From positions 60,026 to 124,025 of the forward strand of contig SDUX01000015.1 of assembly GCA_008729055.1 (NCBI GenBank): a DNA stretch of 64,000 nucleotides, written 5' to 3'. A program made the translations under genes and the position numbers. This DNA comes from Pyropia haitanensis. Taxonomy: Eukaryota > Rhodophyta > Bangiophyceae > Bangiales > Bangiaceae. A model generated the notes under the pieces. The model saw only the letters and a list, made by a program, of their open reading frames with translations. It was not told where the DNA came from and ran no database searches. The number at the start of each line of letters is the position of its first letter. Position 1 is the stretch's first letter. Of this stretch, positions 1 through 9,780 are shown piece after piece.

Positions 1-2
1 TC

Positions 3-266
3 CGGCTGGTCACCCGCCAGCCCCCCCGCCCCTTCACCTACATCACAGCCCTCATCCTGCTGGACTGCCTGCAGGCCGCCCATCCGGGTACGCTTGGTCT
101 GCCGCCTCGCCGCCGGCAGTCGCCGCCGGCGCGACGCGGCCGCAGAGGGCCGCTGCCCTCCCCCCGTTGCAGTCGCATCTGGCGGCGGCGGCAGCAAGGC
201 GCGCCCCGCCGCCCCCCGCGTCACGCTCAAATACACCAGAGAGTACCGAAAAGAGGCACCCGCTAG
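3..266 (+). other. Possible 3' end of a gene entering from the left edge
   Basis: The frame starting at base 3 is open from the window edge to a TAG at 264-266. Its first ~30 codons use G or C at nearly every third position but code for mixed, non-repetitive residues (for example FTYITALILLDCL). This is how real coding sequence looks in a GC-rich genome. After about codon 35 it becomes arginine/proline-rich and may be non-coding. No family is recognised, and coding status is a weak inference from composition only. Confidence 0.15.
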
Positions 267-431
267 GACATGCACCGTAACCCCTTATCACACAAACCAC
301 ACCACAACAACACTGGCGGTCGTGGGGGTGCGGACGGCGTTGGATCGCTTCCCTCCGCCAAGCTCCCAACGCCGTCGCCGCCGCCGCACTATCCCCACCC
401 CCTCCGGCGGCGGGGGAGGAGGGCAGCGGCG

Positions 432-1924
432 CTACCGCCGCCGGCCCGACGCTCCCACCGTGGAACAAACGCTGACCGTCACGTCAATCGGCGACACGTG
501 TCGCGGCCGCTGGCACGCCCACCACCGCGAATTTGGTGGACAGCCCGGCCGCCCGGATGCCTCGTCAGGCGCCCGCCAGCGACACGGCGAACGCAACAAG
601 CGCGTCCCCCCCCCGCCCTCAGGCTGCGCGAGTGGGTCCCCGCGACGGCACTCTCCACGGGCAGCGTCCCCCCCACCCGGGGCAGGGCCAGCGCCATCCC
701 TTCCTTTGCCGGCGCAGCCGCCACCGCATAGCTCCGAGGCAACGCGGTGGCGTTGGCGCACCGTCCGCGCCCCCGCCACGACGCGCACGTCCGGAAACTT
801 GGTCAACCACACCCGCACCGTCAGGGCCGTAGCGCCGTGCCGCCACACGCGCGCCGGCCCCTCAGGCATCCGCCGCAGCGCCGAGTCCACCGTACCCCCC
901 TCTGCCAACGCCACAGCGCCGCGTCCACCGTACCCCCCTCTGCCACCGCAGCCCCCGCCGGGAGCACGCCCGCGCCGACACCCAGTCGCACGCCCATCCC
1001 GTACGCCGCCGTCCCGGCCGCCCCGTACACCCCCACGGCGAGCACCCCGACCAGCCGGTCAGAGAGGCACTCCCACAGCTGGTGAGCGGCCCAGCCGGGC
1101 GCGGCAGCGCCGCCGAAGGGGCCCGCCCCGACGCGGTCGAGCCGGTGGGCAGCGGCGAGGCCGCCGACGGCCCCACCAACGGCGACACGCACGGCAGAGA
1201 GGAGGGCGGGGGGCCACGTTACCAGCGCGGGTGTTTCAGGTGGCGGCCGCCACTGCGACGGGCGCCGTCCACAACAGCGGGTAGGCGGTGCGGCGCGCCG
1301 CCGCGAGTGGCCGAGCCTCGCTATTGTCGCCACAGCTGCCGCCCGGCGCCGCAGCAACGACCGCCCCCGTGTACAACTTCGGCCCCAGCCGCCCCACCCC
1401 GTCGGCGGCCACGTCCCGCCCCGACAAGACGGCCATGACGCGGCCGTACCGGCCGCGGGGACCTCAGCCGACAGCGTTCGCGAGCGGCTCCCCATCGGGC
1501 ACCGCCGGGCACGCCGCCGCCGCGGCGGCGGCGACCGCGCCAGCACATTTGGCGTGCAGCAGGGCGTCGCCCCACGTGGCGAGGCGGCCGTCGCCCGCGG
1601 GGGAGAGCGCCACGTTTCACCCCGCCGCCGTGGCCTTCACGGCGGCCGGTACGCCGACGGCGCGTTCTAGGGTTTGCCCGCGGCGGCGGCGGTGACGGCG
1701 GCTTCGTTGCGGGCGCGGGAGACGGCGATGGCCGCAACGGCGGCCGACGCGTCGGCCGCTGCCGCGACTTGCCGCGCCGCGGTGACGGCAAGACAGGGAA
1801 CATCAGGGGGGGGAGCGCGAGCAGCGGGGACGGCGGCCGCCGCCGTCGCCGCCGCTGCCGTTGCCGTCGCGGCACCGACGATGGTAATCAGCGCCATTGC
1901 CAGACGACGGCAGCAGCCGGCCAT
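432..1924 (-). pseudogene. Decayed or multi-intron gene with signal-peptide-like start, unknown function
   Basis: An ATG at 1924 opens a frame whose first ~30 residues are a short basic-containing stretch followed by a hydrophobic Ala/Thr/Val run, like a signal peptide or membrane anchor, then an Ala-rich helical region to 1667. Protein-like sequence continues in a second frame (about 1680-1240, broken by two TGA codons), a third frame (about 1250-950, Gly/Ala-rich and hydrophobic, possibly membrane-associated) and a fourth (914-432). The switch from third to fourth frame coincides with a 38-bp tandem duplication (about 877-912 and 916-950). Since 38 is not a multiple of three, the duplication itself shifts the frame. 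The whole may be one gene broken by mutations or interrupted by introns I cannot place. No family was recognised. Confidence 0.3.
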
Positions 1925-3294
1925 GATGGTCGGGCGTCGAGAGAGAGTAGGCCGCAGCGGCGGCGGGGGAGGGCTGCGGTGGGCGGGGGACGTCGGCCAA
2001 AGAAAGCCGGGGAACGAGAGGAGCAGGTGGCGGCGCCACGGGGGGAAGGAAATGGGTCTCGGAGGGGTGCCGGACCCCGCTCTGCCAGCCCGCCAGCCGT
2101 CCGCCCGTCGGCGACCCGGCCGTCGGGTGGCCGTCCCCTGCAGCGTCGTCCAAAAAGCGCTCAATGGGCGACGGGGCAGCGCCCGCGCCGGCCGCAGGCG
2201 CTCCCCCAGCGGGGCACTGCCCCGCGCCTGGGGTGGCCGCCGTAGCCGCGGCGCGTCGCCGCGCGGCGGCAAGGCCTGCTTCGCAACGGAAGGCGCGGCA
2301 GACAGGGGCTGTTCCCCACGCAGCGGCGCTGGCAGTCCCCCACACCCCCCCCGAGAGCACCACCACGCACCGTATGGGTTGGGCGGGGCAGGGCGGCGTC
2401 TGGCAGGGCATGCGGGGCCTGCACGACCCGGAACGTCGCAGTGTCGGGCGGCGGGGCGGTGACGGGGTGGGGAGGCCCGGCAGAGGGCAGCGTGTCACCA
2501 CTGCCGGCAAGCACCGTCGGCCACGCCGTGCCGCCACCACCAGCTCCCTTAATGTCGGCGTGAGGGGTGGCGGCGGCCGCTCTGGTGGTACTGAAAAAAG
2601 AGATGTGGGAGGACTACCACCGCCCGTGCAGGGCCACCCCCTCGCGGCCAGCGCCATCATTTCTCCGGACGCTGTCATCCTTCCCCTGCTGCGGCCGGCG
2701 CGCGGCCGGCTGCGACCGCCGCCTCACCACCACCTGCCATTTCAGCCGAAAACGCCGCGCCGCCATCAAGAGTTCTCGCGGCGTCGGCATTGTGAGGGGC
2801 GGAGGCAATAGTGGTGGTCATGGGGGGAGCGAGGGGGAGGTATCTCCCATCGCATGGTGCAGCAGCACCCCCAGGCTGCCAACGCCGCTGCGCTCCGTGG
2901 GCCCCACCCCTCCCTCCCCTCCCAGAATGGTCGTTGCCATTGCCGCCACCGGAGCACCTCCGCATGAAGCAGATGCCGCCGCTAACCCCTAAAAGCACCG
3001 TTCCCGCCGCCACCCCCCCCGCTCTCTGCAGGAGCTGACACTGCTGTCCTCTCCCCCCGCCCAAGCGTTATTCAAGCTGTTACAGGAAGACGCAGGGTGG
3101 ACCGAGCTGCCCCTGCGGACGACCGACCTGACGCCGACCACCTGAAAAACTCAGCCCACGGGTATTGGGTATTATATGAGTTTATTTGAAAGATTTTTTT
3201 TCTTGTACGTGCGAATTGACACCTTGCGCAAACGACTTCACCGTGATACAGCCTCGGCCTCTCAAAAAGGGCCCTCAGAGAAAGCCAAACAGAG
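1925..3294. other. GC-rich low-complexity stretch without a supported gene
   Basis: All six frames carry long Ala/Arg/Pro/Gly-rich ORFs, which is expected from GC-rich trinucleotide-biased DNA. No frame shows motifs or a composition contrast that would support coding. At about 3160-3200 composition drops, with an A/T-rich patch that on the minus strand resembles a polyadenylation region (an AAATAA-like hexamer) and would suit the minus-strand ORF ending at 3295. Confidence 0.4.
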
Positions 3295-3894
3295 CTAAAG
3301 CTGTTTGTACACCTTGGACCAGTGCGCCACACAGGCCGCCGTGCGCGCCTTGAAGAGAGGGCGCGAGACTTGGTCGCCCGCGACGCCTCGACGCCGAGAC
3401 GGGTTGCTCTGCTGCAAGACTCCGCGCAGGGTGGAGAACGTCGCACCGCGGAAAGGCCTCGACGCTGCCCGTCCGGTCGGCAGCGCGGCGCCCGAGCGCG
3501 GGTCAATCTTAAGAAACGCGCTCTCGAGCACCCTCCGCTGGGCATCCGAAAAGACGAACAGCCTCTTCGTCGACGAGGTTGTGGGTGGGTTGAGGGTGGC
3601 CTGTAGGTGGCCAGCCAACTCCGCCTCCACCCAGTTGAGCATCCGCGCGTACTCGTGGTGGCTCCTTTTCAGGTTCACCAGCTTCCGCCCCAGAGCAGAG
3701 CCACGCGGGGTCACCGCCAATGAGGCGTTGACAGCAGCAAGCCCTGAGAACAGCCCCCGGCAGCCAGGCTCTGCGTGGCTGTAGCCCACAATGTCCTGAA
3801 GCACGTTGAGCAGAGGGCCGCTCAACGGCGGCTCGATGGCCACGGAGGGCACGGCCTGGGGGTACTGGGGAGGTGCAGGGGGGAGGGTGTTCAT
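3295..3894 (-). CDS. Hypothetical protein, 199 aa, overlapping the upstream ORF by ATGA
   Basis: An ATG at 3894 opens a 199-residue frame. The N-terminus is Pro-rich, then comes a mixed-composition region that looks folded, with a Leu-rich stretch near residues 25-60 and a basic C-terminal third. Its start codon overlaps the stop of the upstream minus-strand ORF as ATGA. A 16-nt G run (3937-3952) and an 11-nt G run (3985-3995) lie just upstream, so the two ORFs may be one protein separated by a homopolymer frameshift. No domain was recognised. It lies 3' of the methyltransferase-SET gene on the same strand and may belong to the same mobile element (inference). Confidence 0.45.
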   Translation of the reverse strand: MNTLPPAPPQYPQAVPSVAIEPPLSGPLLNVLQDIVGYSHAEPGCRGLFSGLAAVNASLAVTPRGSALGRKLVNLKRSHHEYARMLNWVEAELAGHLQATLNPPTTSSTKRLFVFSDAQRRVLESAFLKIDPRSGAALPTGRAASRPFRGATFSTLRGVLQQSNPSRRRGVAGDQVSRPLFKARTAACVAHWSKVYKQL

Positions 3895-4562
3895 AGGGAC
3901 TGGCTGGCCAGCGGTGGGAGGATGGGCAGCAGAAGTGGGGGGGGGGGGGGGGCTGGGAATAGCTCACGAGCAGTCACTGGGGATGGGGGGGGGGGTGGAA
4001 CAGAAAGTGAAGGAGGGGAGCGCGAAAAGTGCCAGCGCGCCTCCTCCAAGTCAATTCTCTTCCTCGCCAGAGACACGGAGTCCCGATGCTTCTCAATCTC
4101 GAACTCCAACCGCGCTCTCTCAATGTCAAAAGGGGCGGTGGCCGCAGCGACAGGAACCGCGGCCGAGCCGCCAGGTGGTGACATCGTCGGGGCTGACACG
4201 GCCGGCCCGGTGGCCGGCGACGGAGATGTCAAGGCCGACCCAGCCACGGCCGACGTCTGCTGCTCGTTGATGAAACCCCGACGAAAAGTAGCCATGGTGG
4301 CCCGCACACAGGCCGGCAGCCCACGGTCCACGCCGGTAGATGTCAGCGACATTTTCAACATCCGCTTAAGGTGGTAGTCGCCGCCGGCCTCAATCTCGGC
4401 GTTGTAGACCCCGACAAGCCGCGTCAGGTTCCCGATAGTTGGGTGAAGAGGCAGCTTCAACCGTCGAGCCACACACAAGGCGCTCAGCCCGCGAACGTCC
4501 AGTTCTTGAGGAAGCACAATCGGGTCCGGGGATGACAGGATGCCTGTTGTCGGGTTGTTCAT
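3891..4562 (-). CDS. Hypothetical coiled-coil protein, 223 aa
   Basis: The ATG at 4562 starts a 223-residue frame. The first ~100 residues are mixed and probably folded. A Thr/Ala/Pro-rich linker follows, then a charged helical segment around residues 140-175 with alternating Arg/Glu and hydrophobic positions (RARLEFEIEKHRDSV), which predicts a short coiled coil. The last ~40 residues are poly-Pro/Leu and are encoded by G-run DNA, so the C-terminus is likely frame-shifted. The ORF overlaps the next one (3295-3894) by four bases. I recognise no family. Small coiled-coil ORFs beside a transposase are common accessory genes, but that role is only inferred here. Confidence 0.45.
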   Translation of the reverse strand: MNNPTTGILSSPDPIVLPQELDVRGLSALCVARRLKLPLHPTIGNLTRLVGVYNAEIEAGGDYHLKRMLKMSLTSTGVDRGLPACVRATMATFRRGFINEQQTSAVAGSALTSPSPATGPAVSAPTMSPPGGSAAVPVAAATAPFDIERARLEFEIEKHRDSVSLARKRIDLEEARWHFSRSPPSLSVPPPPPSPVTARELFPAPPPPPLLLPILPPLASQSL

Positions 4563-5016
4563 GGTGTCAGCCGGGGCAGGGAGCAGGGTAAGGCACCGGA
4601 GGGGGGCGGTGGGGGGGGGGGGGGGGGGGGGGTAGGGGAGGCAGCAGGTGCGCGCCACTTGGCCAGAAGAGGGAGATGGATGGAGGGGGTCTGTCGGCGG
4701 TGGGGAAGGACGCAGGACGGGGACGAGGGTCGGTTTGGACCCGTGGCGCGAGCAAAGGAAGCGCCAATTTTTTCCTCCCACGTGAGTATGACGGGGCACT
4801 CCAATTGCTGGTCCGGCAGTACGCAGTTTGGCGCGAGAAAAAAGGCGGGCGATGACAAGGTTTCAAAATGGTGAAAGGTGCGAACAGTTTTGAAGACCTC
4901 ATGAAGAACTATGTCAGACTTATGACCTCGACCGATCACCACTCCAATTGTATTCTGTGGGTTCTCAGGGTCCAGGCGAACCGGGCTACTTCTAGTTCCC
5001 AGGTGCCAACAGGCCT
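4563..5016. other. Spacer with long G run, no supported gene
   Basis: The spacer between the coiled-coil ORF and the end of the methyltransferase-SET ORF contains a 22-nt G run (4611-4632). On the minus strand it would be 3' flank of the methyltransferase gene. Short open frames exist but none has recognisable motifs. Confidence 0.4.
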
Positions 5017-7602
5017 TCACACAGAGCGACACCCGTGCGGAGGCGCCTTACCACCTTGCCCACCACGAACACGCGCAGCACGCGGTGGGGCGAGAGTTCC
5101 TCTGCCGCCTGCCCGCTGGATGTAGATCTCCAAGGCGCGCTGACTGAAATCCAAAGCTGTCGGAGCATGTGCGCCCAGCACAGAGGTCGCGTACCGCGCG
5201 GTCTGCGAGTCCTTCTTGCTCAGGTCCGAGTAGGCTAGAGCTCCGAAAAATGAGGTGATGACCGCACCCCGCCGTATCGGCGCAAACGTGTACACGCCAA
5301 GCCCGGAAGTGCCACCGCTCAGACAGGACTGGGCAACATAGAGGCCCTTTCGAGCAGCACAGTGCTCCCGAAGAGCCACCGGGTCCTCGGTAGCCAGCAT
5401 TCTTTGGGCGTGCACGGGCCACGCGCCCACGGATCGTCCAGAGAGCTCCATCACTTGTCGTGCCACTTCACGACCGACTGGAGGTGCACCCGTTTGGTTG
5501 TGGGCGCCTTTACGCTGCTCATCCGACATGCGCACCCACCGCACCGCGAGAAAGCGTAGGAGGTGGTCCGGGAGGGCAGAGTGACAAGGCTCACCGACTG
5601 GAACAGCCCATTCCGGCTCGGCACTAGACTCGCTCGGACGAAGACCCGCTCGGACAAGAGAGGTGCGACCAGCTTCGTCATCGGCGGCACCCACGCGGGA
5701 GAGAAGTCGCGCAGCCTCCAACACAGCACGCGAAGCAACACCCACGTTGCGGAGGCCGCCATGAACAACGAGATCGACAAACTCACGGCGAAGTCGGGGA
5801 ATGCAAGCGTCGACGACAACAGGGTCGAGATCACAGCTGACGGAGAGGCAATGCTGTCCGAGAGGAGCGCGCAGACACGCAGCGGCGGTCGTGAGCGTAC
5901 CGGGAAACAGGTCCATCACTAGGTCACGAGGTTGCGATAAACGGTAGATGCACTCGAGCGTAAACGAGATGGGCTTCTGCTCCCCCCGCATCCAAGTGCG
6001 TGACCCATCAAGCAGGCGCACAACCTCCTCGTACAACGGAGGGCGAACGTTCTCAATCACGTTGTCATGCGCCAAAAACCGCGACGGCACCATGTTGTGG
6101 TTGCGGTAGTTGACCATCCGGTACGCGTCCTCCTTGGACGCCCCTGCTCGCGTGGCGTGGATGAGAAACTCCACCTTGTTCGTAAAATTTGTAGAACTCT
6201 GACGAGAAGTGGTGAAGGCGTGCGGATCCTTGACCGCGACGAGGGGAGAGCTGTCCACACAAAACGATGGCAGCGTCGGCTTCCCCTTCCTGCCAAGGTC
6301 CTTGAGTGCGCGCAAGAGGTCAATCCACCGCTGGCCTTGCTCAAAAGAACAAAAGATGAGTAGGTGCCCGCCAGGTCGAAGTAACACTCGAAACTCGTCG
6401 GCAGCCGCTTTCATTTGCTCCGCGGTGAGCGAATCGTGGTCCGAGTTGGGCATCGAGCTGAGTCGCCGAGTATTGTACGGCGGGTCGTTCAGTAGCAGCT
6501 GCACACGACCAGCCAGAAAACGAGGCAGTGTCCTCAGACCATCGACCTTGACGCTTCCGCTTGCGCCAGTGTGCGCCGGGAGCCCACCGCCCAGGTGTTG
6601 CTGCTGATGCACAGAGGCAACATCGGAAAAGTTGCATGCGTACATCTTCGCCACGAGAGCCATGGCGTCGTCGACAACACGGCGAGCGCATTCAATCTGC
6701 GCCGGGGATGACGACGTAGCAAGAGTGGCTGCGCCGCTCCGCTCAGGTACAAACGCGCCACGGCGCAATGCCAGCCCGTCGGCGGGTATACCAGCCTCTG
6801 CGGCAGCGCCAGCGATACGATCGGCGGCTACAGCGTCTCCTGCTACGACAGTCCCTCCCTCCCCGTCAGACCCAAACCCAGTAGTGGACTCGCCAGGCAC
6901 GAGCTCAAAAGCCGTCAAACCGCAAACCACATTCTTGAGCACAGGTGGTAACATCGTCGCAGCCACTTGCCAACCGCCAGCGCGATAGTCTGCAACGGTG
7001 AGGAACCCAGGCAGCTTCTCAGGGACCACCGATCCGGCCGCCTCAGGCGTCCCGCTCCTCTGAGCAAGGTACGCTTCAGAAAGCCGGTCAAACTTGGTGC
7101 ACAAGAAGAGGTGGTTAAGGAACTTGTCGGCGACGGCGCGCAGCTGTTCATCGGCAAGTGGAGAACGCTCGCTGGCTTCGGCTTGACCAGCCTCAGCGGC
7201 GCTCATGGCACAGCGTCCGGATATCAGGTTCCTCTTTTGAACAGCCCCGGAGAAGCGACGTCGATCTAGAGGGCGACTCAGAGGCAGATACTTGACCTCA
7301 TCAATGCACCACAGCACGTAGGGACTGACCATTGACTCGATAGATACAAATCCACAGAGACGCGCGAGGTTGTTCCAAGCCCTGACGACCACGACGACGA
7401 CGCCACGAATGTACACCGCGTACCGCCACAAGCCGGATACATCAGCTGCCTCAATGAGGGCTGCACTTGAACGCGATCCGGGGGGTGCACGCGTCAGAGC
7501 TGAAACAAGCCGGTAGAAGTGCGACAGCCAAAGCACAATCTCGAATGAAGACAGGCGACACAGAGGCACAGGTTCCTCTTCGGCATGACGCAAGATTCGC
7601 GC
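5017..7602 (-). CDS. Beta-class DNA amino-methyltransferase fused to a SET-domain start
   Basis: The 858-residue open frame (first possible start 7593) holds a DPPY catalytic motif near residue 368 (NDPPYNTRR) followed ~190 residues later by the AdoMet-binding motif DLFPGT near residue 562. That order is the beta-class arrangement of N6-adenine or N4-cytosine DNA methyltransferases, and the stretch before DLFPGT (GEQKPISFTLECIYRL) resembles the KP-containing segment of that family. Near residue 763 a SET-like N-terminus follows (GLGVYTFAPIRRGAVITSFF). The SET core Asn-His and Tyr motifs are not visible before the stop at 5017, so the SET part is truncated, spliced or frame-shifted. The first ~200 residues are of unknown function. 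The frame continues upstream past a single TAA (7603-7605). Methyltransferase assignment is good; DNA as substrate, base specificity and SET activity are inferred. Confidence 0.7.
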   Translation of the reverse strand, partial: ARILRHAEEEPVPLCRLSSFEIVLWLSHFYRLVSALTRAPPGSRSSAALIEAADVSGLWRYAVYIRGVVVVVVRAWNNLARLCGFVSIESMVSPYVLWCIDEVKYLPLSRPLDRRRFSGAVQKRNLISGRCAMSAAEAGQAEASERSPLADEQLRAVADKFLNHLFLCTKFDRLSEAYLAQRSGTPEAAGSVVPEKLPGFLTVADYRAGGWQVAATMLPPVLKNVVCGLTAFELVPGESTTGFGSDGEGGTVVAGDAVAADRIAGAAAEAGIPADGLALRRGAFVPERSGAATLATSSSPAQIECARRVVDDAMALVAKMYACNFSDVASVHQQQHLGGGLPAHTGASGSVKVDGLRTLPRFLAGRVQLLLNDPPYNTRRLSSMPNSDHDSLTAEQMKAAADEFRVLLRPGGHLLIFCSFEQGQRWIDLLRALKDLGRKGKPTLPSFCVDSSPLVAVKDPHAFTTSRQSSTNFTNKVEFLIHATRAGASKEDAYRMVNYRNHNMVPSRFLAHDNVIENVRPPLYEEVVRLLDGSRTWMRGEQKPISFTLECIYRLSQPRDLVMDLFPGTLTTAAACLRAPLGQHCLSVSCDLDPVVVDACIPRLRREFVDLVVHGGLRNVGVASRAVLEAARLLSRVGAADDEAGRTSLVRAGLRPSESSAEPEWAVPVGEPCHSALPDHLLRFLAVRWVRMSDEQRKGAHNQTGAPPVGREVARQVMELSGRSVGAWPVHAQRMLATEDPVALREHCAARKGLYVAQSCLSGGTSGLGVYTFAPIRRGAVITSFFGALAYSDLSKKDSQTARYATSVLGAHAPTALDFSQRALEIYIQRAGGRGTLAPPRAARVRGGQGGKAPPHGCRSV

Positions 7603-8391
7603 TTAGTCTCCCCCGGCGAAGACCCCATGGTAGAGCAGAGCGCCTGGAAGCAAAGGAGCACTGTCTTGGCCGACATCAGCATCAATCCCCCCATGCTTTC
7701 GCTTCGGCGCCCGCCCAGACACTGGAAAAGTTACACCTCGCGCATCATCCGCGGACAAGCCCGATTCTACCGCGACGGAAGATTGCTGCCCGCCCAGCAG
7801 CAGCAAAAGCTGCCATACACGAAGATCGACCGCATCAAGAGACGACACCTCGGCGAAGTCGACATCAGTCATTCGCAGGCGATCAGCATCCGCTGCAATG
7901 TCTCCGCCAGAGGTGCCGACGGCACGAATGCTGCTGCCGGATGAAGAAATGGGCGCACGACACGTAAACAGGAGCACACGACGTAGCTCCATTGGCTCCG
8001 ACAGCGGAAGTGCCACATAACGCTTCATCTGCCACAGGCCCAGATAAACTTGAGCAGGCTCAACCTCGTGAAGCCAGCTCGTGTTGTCTGACAACCCCAT
8101 CCGACGATCCGCCCGGGTCTGAATGAGCGACCGGGCATGCGCTTCCACCCATAACACAAACTCGTCGTACCCACCGTGAGCGAGTCGCCACCGAGCCAGA
8201 GACGAGGACGACGGCGACGATGACACCGATGAAAGGATAAAAGCGTCGCGCAATACACCAAGACTCGCCAGAACGATGCCACATGGGTACGCTTTGGGCC
8301 CACGAGTGTGCGCAACAGCAGCTACAGCACGCGCACCGCGACACAGAACGTCAGCCACGATGCGGAGCAGATCCTCGTGCACAGCGGGCAT
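7603..8391 (-). CDS. N-terminal part of the methyltransferase-SET protein
   Basis: This frame is in phase with the 5017-7602 ORF and separated from it only by the TAA at 7603-7605. I place the start at the ATG at 8391 because sequence further upstream to the ATG at 8601 is AT-rich and unlike the rest. The ~262 residues are mixed and folded-looking (for example DEFVLWVEAHARSLIQ, LRVWQLLLLLGG), with a short basic patch near the end (APKRKH) that could be a nuclear localisation signal. No domain is recognised. The TAA may be a nonsense mutation, a readthrough codon or part of an unrecognised intron; no good splice sites flank it. Confidence 0.5.
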   Translation of the reverse strand: MPAVHEDLLRIVADVLCRGARAVAAVAHTRGPKAYPCGIVLASLGVLRDAFILSSVSSSPSSSSLARWRLAHGGYDEFVLWVEAHARSLIQTRADRRMGLSDNTSWLHEVEPAQVYLGLWQMKRYVALPLSEPMELRRVLLFTCRAPISSSGSSIRAVGTSGGDIAADADRLRMTDVDFAEVSSLDAVDLRVWQLLLLLGGQQSSVAVESGLSADDARGVTFPVSGRAPKRKHGGIDADVGQDSAPLLPGALLYHGVFAGGD

Positions 8392-8630
8392 GACGGCTAC
8401 AGACGCCACACTCGGCAAGACAAAACAAAATGCCGAATTGCTGATGCTGGTTGAAGCTGCGGCACAAACAGTGTAAGAGCAAATGTAGGACCGGCTGGAC
8501 AAAACCGCAACAGGCGAGCGCAACGAAGTAATACTGACAGCGCCGGACGGAATCAAATCGATTCTAAAAAGTTTTTTAAAATGCGTAATCTTGAGATTCA
8601 TTAAAAAAAATACAAGACTTACGGCTCCAA

Positions 8631-9130
8631 GTACTGCTTTGAAATGCTCAGCGACATCTCATCAAGTTTTGTGCTGCTATGAAACGAAGAAGATTCGTCA
8701 TATGTCCTCAAACCAGTTTTGTACTGCTGAGAACGTACGGACCACCATCGCCACGATCAAGCGCATTTCCCAAGAAAGCCCAACTGAGCGCATGTCCGTA
8801 TGTCTCTTCCATGAAGCCAACATCCAAGCGCCCAAGATTTGCACTGCTATAAAAAGTAAGTCCAGGTCTGAGACCCCTCTTCTGTACTGCTATGAAATGT
8901 GGGTGAACACCTGGATGCCCGAGTTTTGTACTGCTACGAAACGTAGCTCGACAACTGGCGACCCGAGCTTTGTGCTGCTATGAAACGCTGGACGGGCATA
9001 TCGGGCGCCCAGGTTTTGGTGTATACTATGAAACGCTGGTCCGATACGTCCGGCGACCATATTTTGTACTGCTATAAAACGATTCTTCGACACACCCGCA
9101 CCACAGTTTCGTACTGCTATGAAACGCTGG
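8631..9130. repeat. About ten dispersed copies of a 20-bp iteron
   Basis: Copies of a motif close to TTTTGTACTGCTATGAAACG lie at about 8631, 8665, 8716, 8836, 8880, 8921, 8965, 9011, 9061 and 9105, all in the same orientation. The last five are spaced 44-49 bp apart and the spacers are unrelated. CACTA elements are known to carry arrays of short subterminal repeats bound by an element-encoded protein. The array lies between the 3' end of the CACTA transposase and the 5' end of the methyltransferase gene, so it may be subterminal repeats or a shared regulatory array. Confidence 0.7.
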
Positions 9131-9225
9131 TCAGACAAATCGCTCCCACTGCCCCAGGAAACAGTGCCGTGAAAGACCGCTGGCCGAGTGAATGCATGCT
9201 ACGATGTACCAAGAGCTCAAGACAC
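9131..9225. other. Short spacer between iteron array and transposase 3' end
   Basis: No motif is recognised here. The sequence would be the 3' untranslated region of the minus-strand CACTA transposase. Confidence 0.3.
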
Positions 9226-9780
9226 CTACTCGGTACTAAACATCTCTCTGTTGTACAAAACAACATGACGCTGTCTCACAAATAGAGTTCCCACGACAGC
9301 TTCAATACACTGCACGTTCACGTACCGCATTGCGCCCCCCAAGCTCGTGAAGCACTCAGTGTCCCGACGCTTCTCGGCCAGCCCAGCCTTCCCGTGCCGA
9401 TCCGCCGCTGACTTCACGAACTCGATGTAAGCGAAGGCTTGTGGCATACCGTCAATAAGGACCACTGCGTAGTGGTGGACCGCCCCGTACACGTTGACGT
9501 CTACGCGTTGAACTCCCTGTCCGCGCCTTGCTGCTTGTCGGACATGAGAGCGGACGCGAACCAGGTGGTCTCGTCGGCGGTCACCGACGTCCTCGGATGA
9601 TGACACAGCCCCCGCAATTTGGGAATTAGCGAGACGCAGCCGGAAGTACTTCTTGGCGAGAATGCGAACCGGAATGTTGGAGGCCTGCTCCAATGCAAGT
9701 ACGTCCTTCATCTTCGAAAGCTCTTGTCCAATCAAATTAGCAGCGTTCCGCGTCGGAGGAAGGAGGTCCACTTTTGGCTG
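9226..9780 (-). CDS. C-terminal part of the CACTA transposase, after an in-frame TAG
   Basis: This open frame is in phase with the 9781-12051 ORF and follows a single TAG (9781-9783). It encodes ~180 residues with a helical N-terminal part rich in Leu/Ala and a beta-rich part (HHYAVVLIDGMPQAFAYIEF) ending in VGTLFVRQRHVVLY. Position and strand make it the C-terminal region of the tnp2-type transposase. A change of a CAG codon to TAG would explain the break, but this is inference; readthrough is also possible. Confidence 0.5.
   Translation of the reverse strand, partial: QPKVDLLPPTRNAANLIGQELSKMKDVLALEQASNIPVRILAKKYFRLRLANSQIAGAVSSSEDVGDRRRDHLVRVRSHVRQAARRGQGVQRVDVNVYGAVHHYAVVLIDGMPQAFAYIEFVKSAADRHGKAGLAEKRRDTECFTSLGGAMRYVNVQCIEAVVGTLFVRQRHVVLYNREMFSTE

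Noticed and set aside
94..1284. 396-codon plus-strand ORF and similar long ORFs at 1674-2462, 26637-27767, 28080-29072
   Set aside because: Almost only Arg/Pro/Ala/Gly, overlapping equally long frames on the other strand; expected from GC-rich DNA.
8631..9130. CRISPR array
   Set aside because: Eukaryotic context, diverged repeats, irregular spacing and no cas genes.
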